NCBI GenBank assembly: GCA_037969115.1
Contig: JBBKWQ010000201.1
Span: 1-7,433 of the forward strand
Source of the DNA: JBBKWQ01 sp037969115
GTDB taxonomy: Bacteria > Actinomycetota > Acidimicrobiia > Acidimicrobiales > Ilumatobacteraceae
Reading direction: 5' to 3'
Length of the DNA: 7,433 bases
Within the stretch, counting starts at the first letter, position 1. Each line of letters opens with the position of its first letter. This document shows, piece after piece, positions 5,077-7,433 of the stretch. The notes under the pieces are model-generated. The model worked only from the letters and a program-made list of their open reading frames with translations, did no database searches and was not told where the DNA came from. Position numbers and translations under genes: made by a program.

Positions 5077-7433
5077 GTGGCCGCGGGACATCGTCTGACA
5101 ATCCGTTCGATCGACCCAGACCCGCGACGCGGGGCGATCGCAGGAGCGGCCCGTCAACTGGGGCTGCCACTGCACGACGAGGACGACGTTCAGATCGCCG
5201 ACGTGCTGTTCATCGGCGGCGACATCACGTCCGACCAGCTCACGGCCATGCATGCGTTCCTCGTCGATCCACTCCTCCAGCAGGGATCGTGGTCGCCACC
5301 CACCGGCCCGGGAATCGAGATCACGTTTCACGCCGGCGTCACCGACGGAGCGGCCGAGACCCTGGCATCGGCGGCACAACGTCTGGGCATCCCGCTCACG
5401 GCCACTGCCACGGGTCGGCGCGTCGAATTCACGTCAACGGTCACACCTGAACAGGCCGACGAAATCGTCAGGCGCGTCGTCGCCAACCCGATCATCGAAC
5501 GATGGTCGTCCGGTCGCATCGAGCCGACGATGACACCCGCCGAGGCCAGCATCTCACCAGCCGAGGTCATCACTCTGCGGAACGCGACCGAGCACCAGCT
5601 CGCCGCAATCGGCCAGGAGCGTTCGTTGGCGCTCGACCCGGAAGAGCTCGTCGAGATCCAACGACACTTCGCGGACGAGGGGCGAGACCCGACCGATGTC
5701 GAACTGGAAACCATCGCCCAGACCTGGAGTGAACACTGCTCCCACAAGACCTTCAGGGCGGCCCTGACGACCGACGACGGCGAGGATCGACCGCCGCTCA
5801 TCAACATGCTCCAGCAGAGCACCGACGCGATCGACGCCGCGTTCGTGCGTTCGGCGTTCGTCGGCAACGCAGGCATCGTCACCTTCGACGGCGAGATCAC
5901 CTTCGCGCTCAAGGCCGAAACCCACAATCACCCCTCGGCGGTGGAACCCTTCGGTGGGGCCAACACAGGAGTCGGTGGTGTCATCCGCGACGTGCTCGGT
6001 GCGGCACACCGTCCGATCGCCATCACCGACATCTTGTGCTTCGGTCATCCCGACATTCCGCTCACCGACGTACCCGACGGCGCGCTTCATCCGCTGCGCA
6101 TCCGTCAGGGTGTGGTCGACGGCGTCGCCGACTACGGCAACAAGATCGGGTTGCCCACCGTCGCAGGCGCGATTCTCTACGACAGCGGGTACACCACCAA
6201 CCCGCTCGTCTATGCCGGGTGCATCGGGTCGGCCCCCATCCGCGAGATCCACGACGGACCACACGCCGGCGACCGTTGCATCGTCCTGGGCGGGCGAACC
6301 GGTCGTGACGGCATCCGTGGCGCGACCTTCTCGTCGCTCACCATGGACGCGACCACGGGCGAAGTCGCAGGTGCCAGCGTGCAGATCGGCGACCCGATCA
6401 CCGAGAAACTGCTCATCGACGTGCTCGTCGGCGCAGAAGACCTCTACACCGCCATCACCGACTGCGGCGCCGGGGGTCTGTCGTCGGCGATCGGCGAGAT
6501 GGCCGAGGTCACCGGCGCCGACGTCGATCTCGACCTCGTTCCGCTCAAGTACGCCGGTCTCGCACCGTGGGAGATCTGGTTGAGTGAGGCCCAGGAGCGC
6601 ATGGTCATCTCGGTTCACCCTGACCAAATCGCCGAGATCGCCGAGCGATGTGAGTACTTCGGCGTCGAGATGGCCGACGTGGGGACGTTCACGGGCGACG
6701 GACGTCTCACGGTTCGCAGCAACGGCAACGTCGTGCTCGACCTCGATACCGCGTTCCTGCACGACGGACGTCCACAACGCCAGATGACCGCTGTGATGCC
6801 CACACCGAACCGGGCAGACGCGACCAGCCGGATGGTCGACAATCCGGCAGCAACGTTGCTCGCCCTGCTGGCACATCCCAACATCGCATCGAAGGCCGCC
6901 ATCCTCCACCGCTACGACCACGAAATCCTCGGATCCACCGTCGTGCGACCCCTCGTCGGGAAGATGGCCGACGCGCCCGCCGACGGCGTGGTGATTGCCG
7001 AGCCCACCGACACGGGCGGCATCGCGATCGGCATCGGCGTCAACCCTTGGTATGGCATGCATGATCCCGAAGCGATGGCGTACGCGGCCGTCGACGAGGC
7101 GATGCGGAACGTCGTCGCGGTGGGTGGCGACCCCGACCAGACGGCGCTCCTCGACAACTTCTCGTGGGGAGATCCGCGCCGACCGAGCACGCTCGGCGAA
7201 CTCGTGGCCGCCGTCGATGGCTGTTGTGCCGCGGCGATGGCATACCGGGCGCCGTTCGTGTCGGGCAAGGACTCCCTCAACAACGAGTACACCGGCTCCG
7301 ACGGCGAGCGCCATGCCGTGCCGCCCACGCTGGTGATCACGGCCGTCGCGGCGGTGCCCGACGCCGATTGCGTCGTCACCAGCGCCCTCATGGCGCCCGG
7401 CAACGCGATCGTGCTCGTCGGACACACCTGGCC
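5077..7433 (+). CDS. purL: Phosphoribosylformylglycinamidine synthase PurL with fused PurS-like domains (3' end cut by window)
   Basis: PurL catalyses the ATP-dependent step that turns FGAR into FGAM in de novo purine synthesis, using ammonia from a PurQ glutaminase. The window shows 785 codons with no stop. Residues about 7-73 and 79-149 look like two PurS-type repeats: each has an opening strand and helix ending in a LG[LI]PL turn (28-32 and 103-107), and the second closes with the PurS-like ANPIIERW (136-143). The catalytic part follows: TWSEHCSHKTF (216-226), with His220 at the active-site His position; AETHNHPSAVEPFGGANTG (from residue 280), binding the metal and nucleotide; then GGDPDQTALLDNF (from 683) and SGKDSLNNEY (729-738) in the second half. 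Stand-alone PurL is about 740 residues and needs separate PurS, so this looks like an intermediate fused form. Whether a glutaminase domain follows lies beyond the edge. Confidence 0.95.
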   Translation, partial: MAAGHRLTIRSIDPDPRRGAIAGAARQLGLPLHDEDDVQIADVLFIGGDITSDQLTAMHAFLVDPLLQQGSWSPPTGPGIEITFHAGVTDGAAETLASAAQRLGIPLTATATGRRVEFTSTVTPEQADEIVRRVVANPIIERWSSGRIEPTMTPAEASISPAEVITLRNATEHQLAAIGQERSLALDPEELVEIQRHFADEGRDPTDVELETIAQTWSEHCSHKTFRAALTTDDGEDRPPLINMLQQSTDAIDAAFVRSAFVGNAGIVTFDGEITFALKAETHNHPSAVEPFGGANTGVGGVIRDVLGAAHRPIAITDILCFGHPDIPLTDVPDGALHPLRIRQGVVDGVADYGNKIGLPTVAGAILYDSGYTTNPLVYAGCIGSAPIREIHDGPHAGDRCIVLGGRTGRDGIRGATFSSLTMDATTGEVAGASVQIGDPITEKLLIDVLVGAEDLYTAITDCGAGGLSSAIGEMAEVTGADVDLDLVPLKYAGLAPWEIWLSEAQERMVISVHPDQIAEIAERCEYFGVEMADVGTFTGDGRLTVRSNGNVVLDLDTAFLHDGRPQRQMTAVMPTPNRADATSRMVDNPAATLLALLAHPNIASKAAILHRYDHEILGSTVVRPLVGKMADAPADGVVIAEPTDTGGIAIGIGVNPWYGMHDPEAMAYAAVDEAMRNVVAVGGDPDQTALLDNFSWGDPRRPSTLGELVAAVDGCCAAAMAYRAPFVSGKDSLNNEYTGSDGERHAVPPTLVITAVAAVPDADCVVTSALMAPGNAIVLVGHTW

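Noticed and set aside
5554..7425. 623-residue open frame on the - strand opposite purL
   Set aside because: It lies wholly antisense to a clearly recognised PurL and is rich in Asp, Gly, Arg, His and Val without known motifs; long antisense frames are expected in GC-rich genes with strong codon bias.

Overview
The window is GC-rich and almost fully coding. It carries bacterial genes with GTG starts, 4-bp start/stop overlaps and strong third-position G/C preference, which fits an actinobacterium. A marine Acidimicrobiia (Ilumatobacter-like) lineage is my guess from the style of the proteins; it is not proven by the sequence. No tRNA, rRNA, CRISPR array, transposon or integrase signature was seen. 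There is no gene-free stretch over about 110 bases.

Layout. (1) 50-823 (+): a SURF1-family cytochrome oxidase assembly protein. (2) 824-906: a short convergent gap with two GC-rich hairpins that may end transcription from both sides. (3) 4969-907 (-): four genes read leftward with very tight junctions. In order of transcription they are a histidine phosphatase, a short GMC flavin oxidoreductase, a metallo-beta-lactamase-fold hydrolase, and a CrtL/CrtY-type lycopene cyclase. The phosphatase and GMC genes are bridged by a 14-codon open frame that overlaps both, and the hydrolase and cyclase overlap by GTGA. (4) 4970-5076: a divergent promoter region with a candidate promoter for the leftward operon, six copies of CGTTC on one strand, and a perfect 6-bp hairpin. 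(5) 5077 to the window end (+): purL for phosphoribosylformylglycinamidine synthase, with two PurS-like domains fused at the N-terminus and the C-terminus cut off by the window edge.

How the genes relate. SURF1 (respiratory oxidase assembly) and PurL (de novo purine synthesis) are housekeeping genes with no visible tie to the middle. The middle operon is the most interesting part. A carotenoid-type cyclase is coupled to an oxidoreductase, a hydrolase and a phosphatase, with no phytoene synthase, desaturase or GGPP synthase in view. The cluster may modify a carotenoid or another isoprenoid, but that is inference from gene neighbourhood only.
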